A stretch of 64,000 bases of DNA from Bacteroidota bacterium. Its GTDB lineage: Bacteria; Bacteroidota; Bacteroidia; B-17B0; Aurantibacillaceae. Under the pieces are notes generated by a model. That model was not told where the DNA came from, did not search any database, and saw only the letters and a program-made list of their open reading frames with translations. Location: assembly GCA_025363015.1 (NCBI GenBank), contig JANYEQ010000020.1, forward strand, positions 1 through 64,000, written 5' to 3'. Positions 44,794 through 52,771 of this stretch are shown here, one piece after another; within the stretch, counting starts at the first letter, position 1, and each line of letters starts with the position of its first letter. Made by a program: the position numbers and the translations under genes.

Positions 44794-45576
44794 ATGAAAA
44801 ATATATCAAAAATTTTATCAATAACCTTATTGGTAGGCTTTATATCTTGTAAAAAAGATAAAAAAACAGTGCTTCCCGAGCTAACACCGTCGACAGTAAC
44901 GTATGGTAAGTTAAACATTGAGTTTGAAAACGTAATAGATACAATGGGTTTACAATTTGGCACAAATTATATAAACCAAAATGCAGATACTTTTAAGGTG
45001 TCGTTGTTACAATATTATATTTCAAACATTGTAGTTACTAATACCGACAACACACAATTTGTTGAGCCAAATAGCTATCATTTAATTGACCACTCCGTTC
45101 CTTTAAGCTCGGTGGTAGGTCTAATAAATGTACCCCAAGCTTCGTACAAATCTATTAGTTTTGTTTTGGGGGTGGATAGTGCACGAAACGTTTCTGGTGC
45201 CCAAACTGGCGATTTAAATCAAGCAAATGGAATGTATTGGCCCTGGACGGGTTACATTATGTTTAAACTAGAGGGTACATCATTAAAAGTACCCGCTAAT
45301 AGCAACCATGCATTTGCATATCATATTGGTGGATACGGCGGAACGCTTAAAGCACAGCGTAGTTTTACTTTTAACTTTACAACTACAACTGCAAATGTTA
45401 GCACAAGCGTTACGCCCGAAATACATTTACAGACAAATGTGTTAGAGGTATTTAAAACACCTACAGTAATTGATTTAGGAACAACATATGATGTTACGAG
45501 TGTAAATAATAGGTCAAAAACAATTGCCGATAATTATTCAGATATGATACGGTTTAAACATGTACATAACGATTAA
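44794..45576 (+). CDS. mbnP: MbnP-family lipoprotein
   Basis: The 260-residue protein has a lipoprotein signal (lipid Cys19 in GFISCKK) and the MbnP pattern: KLNIEFENVID, QYYISNIVV, SISFVLGVDSARNVSGAQ, GMYWPWTGYIMFKLEG and AFAYHIGGYGG. In characterised pairs the diheme enzyme MbnH oxidises a Trp of MbnP to kynurenine, creating a copper site; Trp149 and Trp151 are candidates here. The next gene, encoding an MbnH-type diheme protein, overlaps its stop by one base, which strongly supports the assignment. Confidence 0.87.
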   Translation: MKNISKILSITLLVGFISCKKDKKTVLPELTPSTVTYGKLNIEFENVIDTMGLQFGTNYINQNADTFKVSLLQYYISNIVVTNTDNTQFVEPNSYHLIDHSVPLSSVVGLINVPQASYKSISFVLGVDSARNVSGAQTGDLNQANGMYWPWTGYIMFKLEGTSLKVPANSNHAFAYHIGGYGGTLKAQRSFTFNFTTTTANVSTSVTPEIHLQTNVLEVFKTPTVIDLGTTYDVTSVNNRSKTIADNYSDMIRFKHVHND

Positions 45577-46622
45577 TGTATAAAAAACTTGTTGTATATT
45601 TTTGTGTTATTTTTTTAATGATTGGCTGTAAAGTTGATCCAAAAATAAACGCGCCATTACCAAGCAATAATTTAGTTGAGGTTATTCCGCAAGGTTGGCC
45701 CCAACCTAATTATACATTTAGTGTAAACACTATTAGTCAAGATAAATTTATTTTAGGAAGAGCCTTATTTTACGAAACTATGCTAAGTGCTGATAATACA
45801 ATTTCTTGTGGGTCCTGCCATCAACAAGTTGTTGCTTTTGCCCATGCAAATCATGCAATTAGCCATGGCATAAATAATTTGGTAGGCACTCGCAATGCTC
45901 CCGCATTATTTAACTTAACGTGGAGTAAAAATTTTATGCACGATGGCGGTATTAATAATATTGAAGTTCAGCCATTGGCGCCTATACAAAATACAGTTGA
46001 AATGGCCGAGAACATTAATAATGTTTTAGCTAAATTACAGGCAAGCACTAAGTATAAAGATTTGTTTAATAAGGCTTATGGCAGTGAAACGGTAGATTCG
46101 CAAAAAATGTTGAGAGCCATGACACAATTTATGGGCCTAATGTATTCGTACAACAGCAAATACGATTTATACAAGCGTGGCGAAAACAATGTGCAATTAA
46201 GCGATGCCGAACTAAGAGGCTATAATTTATTTTTAGCAAAATGTAATAGTTGCCATAAAGAACCTTTATTTACAGATTATGCGTATAGAAGTAATGGCAC
46301 AGCCATTAACCCTTTTGTAAATGATAGTGGTAGAGCAAAAGTTACTGGATTAACACAAGATAAATACAAATTTAAAACACCAACCTTAAGAAACATTGCA
46401 CTTACTAAACCATATATGCACGATGGAAGTTTGCAAACATTAAACGATTGTTTAAATCATTACACAAACCCAATTACTAATACCACAAACCTTGATCCCC
46501 TACTAATACCAATCGGCATACCCATGACGAGTAATGAAAAGCAAGACATTATTGCTTTTTTAAACACCCTAACAGATTATAAATTATTAGCAGACAAACG
46601 TTTTGCCGACCCAAATTTTTAA
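45576..46622 (+). CDS. mbnH: MbnH/MauG-type diheme cytochrome c peroxidase
   Basis: The 348-residue lipoprotein (lipid Cys18 in LMIGCKV) has two haem c sites, Cys78-x2-Cys81-His82 (CGSCH) and Cys223-x2-Cys226-His227 (CNSCH). It shows the di-haem peroxidase signatures GRALFYETMLSADNTISCGS (about 61-80), RNAPALFN, MHDGG and TLRNIALTKPYMHDGS. MauG-like members use a high-valent diheme state to oxidise a partner protein instead of removing peroxide. The one-base overlap with the MbnP-like gene makes that protein the likely substrate. The protein acts on the outer face of a membrane. Confidence 0.88.
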   Translation: MYKKLVVYFCVIFLMIGCKVDPKINAPLPSNNLVEVIPQGWPQPNYTFSVNTISQDKFILGRALFYETMLSADNTISCGSCHQQVVAFAHANHAISHGINNLVGTRNAPALFNLTWSKNFMHDGGINNIEVQPLAPIQNTVEMAENINNVLAKLQASTKYKDLFNKAYGSETVDSQKMLRAMTQFMGLMYSYNSKYDLYKRGENNVQLSDAELRGYNLFLAKCNSCHKEPLFTDYAYRSNGTAINPFVNDSGRAKVTGLTQDKYKFKTPTLRNIALTKPYMHDGSLQTLNDCLNHYTNPITNTTNLDPLLIPIGIPMTSNEKQDIIAFLNTLTDYKLLADKRFADPNF

Positions 46623-46627
46623 ATAAA

Positions 46628-46999
46628 ATGAAAAAAATAATTTATATAAAAATATTATTTATAATACTTTTTTTAGGATGCAAAAAAAACCAGTTAGGTG
46701 GTAAATCAACAATATCAGGAGTTATAAAACACCACACAAAAACAATTGCTAGTGCTACTGTTTTTATAAAATTTAACGCAAAAGATTTACCAGGTACTGA
46801 TACTACTTTGTTTGATACAAAAGTGAGGGCAGATGCTGATGGTAACTATATTATAAAATGCTATAAAGGAAATTATTTTTTATACGCATATGGTTATGAT
46901 TCGCAGGTAGTTACCAATAACGGTAGGGTAACCGGAGGTAGTGCGGTTAGTGTTCGTAATAACGAAAAGGTAATTATTGATTTGGGAGTTACGGAATAG
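46628..46999 (+). CDS. Small lipoprotein with prealbumin-like fold
   Basis: The 123-residue protein has a lipobox FLGC at about 15-18. The rest resembles a carboxypeptidase regulatory-like/transthyretin domain: STISGVIKHHTKTIASATVFI, RADADGNYIIKCYKGNYFLYAYG and EKVIIDLGVTE. It contains two His residues (HH, about 36-37) and one Cys in the mature chain. Its place directly after the diheme gene (5-base gap) ties it to the MbnP/MbnH module, where its role is unknown. Confidence 0.7.
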   Translation: MKKIIYIKILFIILFLGCKKNQLGGKSTISGVIKHHTKTIASATVFIKFNAKDLPGTDTTLFDTKVRADADGNYIIKCYKGNYFLYAYGYDSQVVTNNGRVTGGSAVSVRNNEKVIIDLGVTE

Positions 47000-47046
47000 A
47001 CTGTAAATATTAGTGTAGTGATTAAACATAAAAACTTTAATTAACT

Positions 47047-48018
47047 ATGAAAAAAACAATATTAATACCATTTTTATTTTTTTATTTTACAAATTATGCT
47101 TGCGATATTTGTGGAAGCTTTATGGGTATAACCCCATACGACAATCAAAATCAAATATGTTTATTGCATCGCTACCGGGTGTTTAATGGATATCGTAATT
47201 ATCAGCAAACATCTAAATTTGTTGTGCCGGGTGCATATAAAATAATGCATAACGATTCGCTATTACAAAACGATACGATTTATAACAGTAAAAACCACAG
47301 CAGTAAAGATTTTGAAAGTTATAAAGTATTTGAATTAAGGGCAAAATATTTTTTAAAACCGCGTTGGGAAATAAATTGTATCATTCCATTTCAACAAATT
47401 AAAACACAATATGATAATATAAAAACAGAAAACACAGGTATTTCAGATCCTTCGCTATATTTAGGCTACCACCTTATTAAACGTTTAAAAGGTTATGCAA
47501 TTAAACAACGTTTAATAATTGGCGCAGGACTAAAATTCCCGTTAGGTAAAAATGATAAACACAATAATAATTACCGCCTATCGCTCCTAAACCAAAATGG
47601 TACAGGCAGTTGGGATAATTTTTATTATATAAATTACATTATTAGTAAAAATAAATTTGGTATAAATAGTAATATACTTTTTAAATTAAATGGCACAAAT
47701 AAATACAACGAAGGTGTTGGTAATTCAATTAATCAAATATTAAATGTGTTTGTTAGATTGGATGTTAAAAACATAAAACTATTTACATCAGTACTTGCCA
47801 ATTATGAATATACGCAAGGCGTTTATGTTAATAAAAAATTAATTGTTGGCACAAATATGAATACACTTTTATTGGGTCCTAGTATAGATATTGTATACAA
47901 AAACTTTGTATTTAACTCTTCGTTTCAGTTTAGGGCCCATGAAAGGATTTCAAGTCAAAATCTTTCAACTGCTGGAAGGTTTATATTAGCCCTAACATTT
48001 AATTTTAGTAAGAAGTAG
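47047..48018 (+). CDS. Outer-membrane beta-barrel protein with N-terminal CxxC
   Basis: A signal peptide (MKKTILIPFLFFYFTNYA) leads to CDICGSFMGITPYDNQ, a CxxC motif at the mature N-terminus. About 290 residues with alternating beta-strand character follow (for example FELRAKYFLKPRWEINCIIPFQQ, RFILALTFNFSKK), ending in a barrel-like strand. I know this family only as a companion of MbnP/MbnH-type genes in Bacteroidota. It could be an outer-membrane channel or receptor for copper or a copper carrier; this is inference. It is the last gene of the unit, 47 bases after the small lipoprotein gene. Confidence 0.65.
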   Translation: MKKTILIPFLFFYFTNYACDICGSFMGITPYDNQNQICLLHRYRVFNGYRNYQQTSKFVVPGAYKIMHNDSLLQNDTIYNSKNHSSKDFESYKVFELRAKYFLKPRWEINCIIPFQQIKTQYDNIKTENTGISDPSLYLGYHLIKRLKGYAIKQRLIIGAGLKFPLGKNDKHNNNYRLSLLNQNGTGSWDNFYYINYIISKNKFGINSNILFKLNGTNKYNEGVGNSINQILNVFVRLDVKNIKLFTSVLANYEYTQGVYVNKKLIVGTNMNTLLLGPSIDIVYKNFVFNSSFQFRAHERISSQNLSTAGRFILALTFNFSKK

Positions 48019-48039
48019 TAGAATAATAAAAAAAACAGA

Positions 48040-48987
48040 TTATCTAAATAACGAGATGTGTCCTTTACGCACTAATTTTTTGTCGGTTCCCTTTTCTGAA
48101 CTTTCTATAATATAAACATAGTTATCTTCGGGGCAAAGGTTGCCCTTAAAACGCCCGTCCCACTTACCACTTGTGCTATTTGTATTAAAAACAGTATTGC
48201 CCCACTTATCGCTTATGGTGAGTAAAAAATAAGAGTATTCGCATTGCAACACTGGAAAAAAATAATCGTTTTTGTTATCTTCATTAGGTGTAAAACTATT
48301 TGGTATTAACATTTCGCAATCGCAAGCTTTTAATTTTACTTTAACACTATCGGTTTGTAAACCACAACTTTTGTTTTCGGTAGTTACCCAATAGTTACCT
48401 TCTTTTACAATGGTTATAGATGAAGATGTTGCTCCAGTATTCCATAAAATTTTTGTACCTATAGTAGGTTTAATACTTAATATTTTTGTGGGCTCGCTTA
48501 AACAAAATTGTTGTTCGGCACTAAAGTTTGTACTTGTTCCCTGTATAAATTTTATGCTAACAGTAACAGAAATTGCACAACCAAAGTTGTTTACTTTAAC
48601 CCAGTAGTTACCTGAGTTTTCTACTTTTATTTTTTGAGTTGTTTCGCCTGTATTCCATAAATATTTATAGCCTATGTTTCTAGCATCTAAAAAAAATTGT
48701 TTTCCTTTACACAAAACAGTGTCGTGTATATTCAATTTTGGTTTTGTATATACTTTTACAAAAGTGCTATCATAAAAAGTATTTTTATTTGATATTACTT
48801 TTACATAATACTTACCCCCAGTTTTAAATGCTGTAATTTTTTTTGTGTTGTATATAATGTTGTAAGGCGTTGTCCATTGTATGGTTGCATTTTTATCAAA
48901 GTTATCTTTTAACTCTATTTTAGCACTATCTCCAGCACAAAAACCAGTGGTGTCAGGCAATATACTTTTTTGCGAAAATAAACTCAC
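48040..48987 (-). CDS. Secreted protein with CHU_C tail; start codon uncertain
   Basis: The protein has three Ig/PKD-like repeats (WNTGETTQKIKVENSGNYWV, WNTGATSSSITIVKEGNYWV) and ends with a CHU_C-type domain (LIPNSFTPNEDNKNDYFFP, ISDKWGNTVFNT, LCPEDNYVYIIE), so it is exported by the type IX system. The GTG at 48987 gives only MSLFSQ before the mature chain. Reading upstream in frame gives a full signal peptide (IKQFITYLFLILSVSLFSQ) that begins at an ATA codon overlapping the stop of the kinase gene (49024-49026). Translation therefore probably starts there, at a non-AUG codon, or an ATG was lost by mutation or sequencing error. Confidence 0.8.
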   Translation of the reverse strand: MSLFSQKSILPDTTGFCAGDSAKIELKDNFDKNATIQWTTPYNIIYNTKKITAFKTGGKYYVKVISNKNTFYDSTFVKVYTKPKLNIHDTVLCKGKQFFLDARNIGYKYLWNTGETTQKIKVENSGNYWVKVNNFGCAISVTVSIKFIQGTSTNFSAEQQFCLSEPTKILSIKPTIGTKILWNTGATSSSITIVKEGNYWVTTENKSCGLQTDSVKVKLKACDCEMLIPNSFTPNEDNKNDYFFPVLQCEYSYFLLTISDKWGNTVFNTNSTSGKWDGRFKGNLCPEDNYVYIIESSEKGTDKKLVRKGHISLFR

Positions 48988-49022
48988 ACTTAGTATTAAA
49001 AATAAATATGTAATAAATTGTT

Positions 49023-51929
49023 TTATTGTTCCAGTTCTATTGTTATAATTGTGCCATTAAGGTTGCTGTTTAGAGTAGATTTATCTACCATAGTAACCAC
49101 TTGTTTTTTTCCAGTAAGTTTGGAGTTAATTTCTAAAATATTTTTAATAGTACTTGTGCCTAATGATTTATGACCCGTTTTAGCATGTTCTTTTGCTTTA
49201 ATTAAACCCACACCATCATCTTCAATAATTATAATAAGTTTATTTTTAGCGCTTTTTTTAAATAAAATAGATAGGGTACCGTGCTCTAGTTTTGGCAAAA
49301 TGCCATGTATAATACAGTTTTCAACATGTGGTTGAATAATCATATTAGGAATCATTATTTCGTTTTTATTTACACTTTCATCTACAGTAATTATATAATC
49401 AAATTTATTTTTAAAACGTTCTTTTTCTAACTCTAAATAATAGGTAAGTCTCGCTAACTCATCCGTTAGCGTTATTTCGCTTTGTGAAGCTTTTTCAATA
49501 ATCATTCGTATTAGTCTCGAAAATTTTGCTAAATATTCGCTGGCACGCAAACTATTATTAGTGTTAATGTAATTTTGAATAGATGTAAGAGAGTTAAAAA
49601 TAAAATGCGGACTTAGTAAAGCGTTCATGGCTTGGTGTTTTAATAAATGAACTTGCTGCTCGTCTTGTAAGCGTTTTGTAGCTTTATGTTTTATACGCCT
49701 AATGATTACAAAACTAATTACGGTTATTATTAATAAGCCCAAAAATATAAAAAGCCAATAAATCCATTTTGATTCTGTTACGCCAATTTCTTTTTCAATA
49801 GAAATGAGTGTGGCTTCGCTCCAAGTGATATTATCAACCGAGGCTACAATTTCTACATTTGTATTTCCGCTGGCTAATGAAAACAAATTGCACGAGGTAT
49901 TATCAATTTTTTTCCATTCGCCTTTATTTTGTCGGTAGCGATAATATTGCTTATTGGGTTTATTAAAAAACGGACTTGTAAAATAAATACTAACATCGTT
50001 TTGACTTGAGGTAAGAAAAAGAGAATTGTTTTTAGCCTCAAAGGGCTTTCCATCAACAGTAAAGTTTGTAATAAAAACCGACTTTAAAGTCGAGTAATAA
50101 TTTAAAACATTTTTAATATCAGAAATGGCAACCCCTCTCGCAGTGCAAAAACATACCGTTTCGGCATTAAATACAATATCGTTTATCGAATTAGAAAGTA
50201 AGCCGGTAGATTTATTTAATACTTTTAATGGTTCTAATTTTTCGTTACAAATAAAAACGCCATCCAAAGTAGCTAACCAAATTTGGCGGTTGTAATGTTT
50301 AATTTTTTTAACGCTGTTTAAACGTAAGTTGCCAATCTCAGTAATTAATGTATTTGAATATACTTCTGTAATGCCCGATTCATGAGCAACATATAATTTG
50401 TTGTTAATTAATGTAATATCGTTTATTTTAAAATTTAATTCGGCTTTTATAATATTTTTATAGGTTTTATTTTTAAAATTATATATATATAAACCATTAC
50501 TTGTTCCTATGTATAGTGAATCGCGTAGTTTTAAAAATGCATTTACTGAGAGCCTATAGTCTGGAAAAGAAATAAGTGTATCTAATGTTTTGGTAGCATT
50601 ACTATTACACAATAAAATATTCGCGCTCCAATCGGCAACAATGCTTTGATTATTGTTTATAGGTAAAAACTGTTTTGCAATAATGGGTTTAATTTTATAT
50701 ATAAATTTAGAGTCTGAAAAAACAGAGGGCGCCATGTCAAATTGACTACGCTTGCTATAATACAACACATCGTTTAATTCGGTAATATTATTAATAGGTT
50801 CCATTAAAAAGGCGTCGGGGCTTGATAGTGTTTTTGTTTGATTGGTTTTAATATTTAAACCATATAAGCCATTGTTTGTTGCGGTTACAAGTAAATTATT
50901 TTTTAGGTAAGCTTGGTTTACATTTAATATTTTGCCATTAAATAAAAAATTTAACGAATTAAAAAACGGATTTTGGATGTAATACACGCCATCATTAAAC
51001 GTACCCACCCAAATATTTTCATTTTTATCTTTATAAATACAATTAATTAAACTTGGTGGAATATCTAATGCCTCAAACACATCATAAACAGTGTTGTTTT
51101 GGTATATGTACAAGTTCTCGTCGGGGTATGATGTAAACCAAATTTTACCATAATTATCGCTAATTATTTTATCAATACTTTTTTCGCCTCCCAACATAAA
51201 GGTTGATGTTTTTGTTTTATAGGTTGGGCTTATTTCTTTTTGAACCTTGTAATTATTTAGTATAACAATTTTGTTTGAGGTACCAATAATTAATGTTGAG
51301 TCCGCGCCTTGGGTAATTGAGTGAATAGTTATGTTTTTTAAAACGTTTAATTTTTTTTGTGTACCATCACTTACATCATAAAGCCCATCGGTTCTACCAA
51401 CTAAAATTTTACCATCGTTTGTTTTATAAATACAAAAAGCTCTGTTTGGCTTTTCTACTTTTTTAAAGTCATCGGTTTGTATGCTGCCATTGTTTAAATT
51501 TACAATTGTAAGTTTAATGCCTGAGGTTAAAAGAAAAGCAAAGTTCTTAGTAATAATAAAATTATCGGCATTGTTTTTTATTTTTAATTGTGGTAAAAAC
51601 GAATATTTTTTTGTTTTTAAATTATAGTTGGCAAGCCCTTCATCTCTTATAGATAAAAGCAAATCGTTATCGTTTTTTAAAGAAACATTTAGCAACGCAT
51701 TACTTTTTAAACTATCTATGGTTAGTTTGTTAAAATTATAACCGTCATAAAAATATATGCCATTTTGCGTTGTAAAATAAATTAACCCGTTTTGGTGTTG
51801 TTCTATATTAAAAATATTAGTATTGTTTAATCCATCCTCACTACCTAATTTTTGAAAATTAAATGAAGGTGTTTGAGCGAAAGCACAAGTACAAAAAATG
51901 TATGAAAAATATTTTAAAAAACCCCTCAA
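49023..51929 (-). CDS. LytS-type sensor kinase with Reg_prop/Y_Y_Y periplasmic part
   Basis: A signal peptide (TTG start, MRGFLKYFSYIFCTCAFAQ) is followed by a large periplasmic beta-propeller region (about 25-640) with Reg_prop-like repeats (GKILVGRTDGLYDVSDG, ENIWVGTFNDGVYYI), then a Y_Y_Y domain near 660-720. A membrane segment (WIYWLFIFLGLLIITVISFV) lies at about 727-747. The cytoplasmic part is a His_kinase/LytS module: LLSPHFIFNSLTSIQNYI with the phospho-His, then an ATPase with PHVENCIIHGI and IIEDDGVGL. No LytTR regulator is adjacent. The ligand is unknown. It is co-transcribed with the CHU_C gene. Confidence 0.88.
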   Translation of the reverse strand: MRGFLKYFSYIFCTCAFAQTPSFNFQKLGSEDGLNNTNIFNIEQHQNGLIYFTTQNGIYFYDGYNFNKLTIDSLKSNALLNVSLKNDNDLLLSIRDEGLANYNLKTKKYSFLPQLKIKNNADNFIITKNFAFLLTSGIKLTIVNLNNGSIQTDDFKKVEKPNRAFCIYKTNDGKILVGRTDGLYDVSDGTQKKLNVLKNITIHSITQGADSTLIIGTSNKIVILNNYKVQKEISPTYKTKTSTFMLGGEKSIDKIISDNYGKIWFTSYPDENLYIYQNNTVYDVFEALDIPPSLINCIYKDKNENIWVGTFNDGVYYIQNPFFNSLNFLFNGKILNVNQAYLKNNLLVTATNNGLYGLNIKTNQTKTLSSPDAFLMEPINNITELNDVLYYSKRSQFDMAPSVFSDSKFIYKIKPIIAKQFLPINNNQSIVADWSANILLCNSNATKTLDTLISFPDYRLSVNAFLKLRDSLYIGTSNGLYIYNFKNKTYKNIIKAELNFKINDITLINNKLYVAHESGITEVYSNTLITEIGNLRLNSVKKIKHYNRQIWLATLDGVFICNEKLEPLKVLNKSTGLLSNSINDIVFNAETVCFCTARGVAISDIKNVLNYYSTLKSVFITNFTVDGKPFEAKNNSLFLTSSQNDVSIYFTSPFFNKPNKQYYRYRQNKGEWKKIDNTSCNLFSLASGNTNVEIVASVDNITWSEATLISIEKEIGVTESKWIYWLFIFLGLLIITVISFVIIRRIKHKATKRLQDEQQVHLLKHQAMNALLSPHFIFNSLTSIQNYINTNNSLRASEYLAKFSRLIRMIIEKASQSEITLTDELARLTYYLELEKERFKNKFDYIITVDESVNKNEIMIPNMIIQPHVENCIIHGILPKLEHGTLSILFKKSAKNKLIIIIEDDGVGLIKAKEHAKTGHKSLGTSTIKNILEINSKLTGKKQVVTMVDKSTLNSNLNGTIITIELEQ

Positions 51930-51972
51930 ATTATTAGGCTAAAATACAAAATATAGCTTAATTATTTGGTAT

Positions 51973-51984
51973 ATTCCTAGGAAT
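51973..51984. promoter_or_regulatory. Perfect palindrome ATTCCTAGGAAT before the Rrf2 gene
   Basis: This 12-base perfect dyad lies 96 bases before the likely Rrf2 start, in the divergent region between the kinase and regulator genes. Rrf2 regulators commonly bind such AT-flanked dyads, so it may be an autoregulatory operator. Confidence 0.4.
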
Positions 51985-52068
51985 CTATATCTAAGTTCGC
52001 ACCTTTATTAAAACTAAATTAGCCTCATTTTTTGAATATTAAAATTAATGGTATTTTTATTGACGCTT

Positions 52069-52494
52069 ATGTTACAAAAGAAAACAAAATACGCGATAAA
52101 AGCCTTAGTTGCTTTAACAAGAGTTTATAAAAGTAAAACACTTTTAAGTATTTCAAGTATATCAAATACCGAAAAAATACCGCGTAAATTTTTAGAGAAA
52201 ATTTTGTTAGAACTCAAAAGCCAAGGGTTTTTAGGAAGTAAAATGGGTATGAATGGCGGCTATTTTTTAATAAAAAATCCAAAAGACATCATGTTAAGCA
52301 CAATTATTCGCTCAACAGGCGGTCCAATTGCTTTGTCTCCATGTGTAAGTATAAACTTTTATGCACCATGTGAAGAGTGTGAAGACGAAGCAACCTGTAT
52401 TTTAAAAGAAACGTTATTACAAGTTAGAGTAGCAAGTGTTAAAATACTTTCAAATACTAGTTTATTGCAATTAACAAAAGAAAAAAAACCATAA
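52069..52494 (+). CDS. Rrf2-family transcription regulator
   Basis: The 141-residue protein (from ATG 52069) starts MLQKKTKYAIKALVALTRVY, the standard Rrf2 winged-helix opening, followed by KIPRKFLEKILLELKSQGFL and GMNGGYFL. The effector region holds four Cys residues in the order C-x9-C-x2-C-x5-C (SPCVSINFYAPCEECEDEATCIL), possible ligands for an Fe-S cluster. In Bacteroidota this gene precedes the sulfate-assimilation operon and probably regulates it in response to cysteine or Fe-S status. ATG 52048 would add seven residues not typical for the family. Confidence 0.88.
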   Translation: MLQKKTKYAIKALVALTRVYKSKTLLSISSISNTEKIPRKFLEKILLELKSQGFLGSKMGMNGGYFLIKNPKDIMLSTIIRSTGGPIALSPCVSINFYAPCEECEDEATCILKETLLQVRVASVKILSNTSLLQLTKEKKP

Positions 52495-52654
52495 CTTTTT
52501 TAAATAGATTGAAAAATCAGTACTTACAAGCCAAATATTATACTAAAAAGGTAGGATATTAGTATATTATACAAATAATCTCAATTTTTACCATTTACTT
52601 TGTGTTGTTAAATGAAACCAACTAGTAATATAAAAAATATAGTAATGTGTTTAA

Positions 52655-52669
52655 TGTGCAATATGCACA
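52655..52669. promoter_or_regulatory. Dyad TGTGCA-ATA-TGCACA in the sulfite reductase leader
   Basis: A perfect 6-bp inverted repeat with a 3-base centre lies 103 bases before the sulfite reductase ATG. It may be an operator for the Rrf2 protein or a small RNA hairpin in the leader. Confidence 0.45.
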
Positions 52670-52711
52670 CGAATAGTTTTTGAGAAAAAATAAACATCAT
52701 AAATAATTTTC

Positions 52712-52744
52712 AAAAACCTTTCCGAAAAACGTAAAGGTTTTTTT
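52712..52744 (+). terminator. Hairpin terminator or attenuator before the sulfite reductase gene
   Basis: AAACCTTT and AAAGGTTT form an 8-bp stem (extendable by two A-T pairs) with an 11-base loop, followed by TTTT. It lies only 28 bases before the ATG. It may simply end the Rrf2 transcript, or attenuate transcription into the cys operon if the promoter lies upstream of it. Confidence 0.65.
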
Positions 52745-52771
52745 ATTATAAAAAATTTAAAAGAAGAGTAC

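Noticed and set aside
52495-52771. SAM or cysteine-type riboswitch in the sulfite reductase leader
   Set aside because: I cannot find the conserved core of any known SAM riboswitch; only two simple hairpins are visible.
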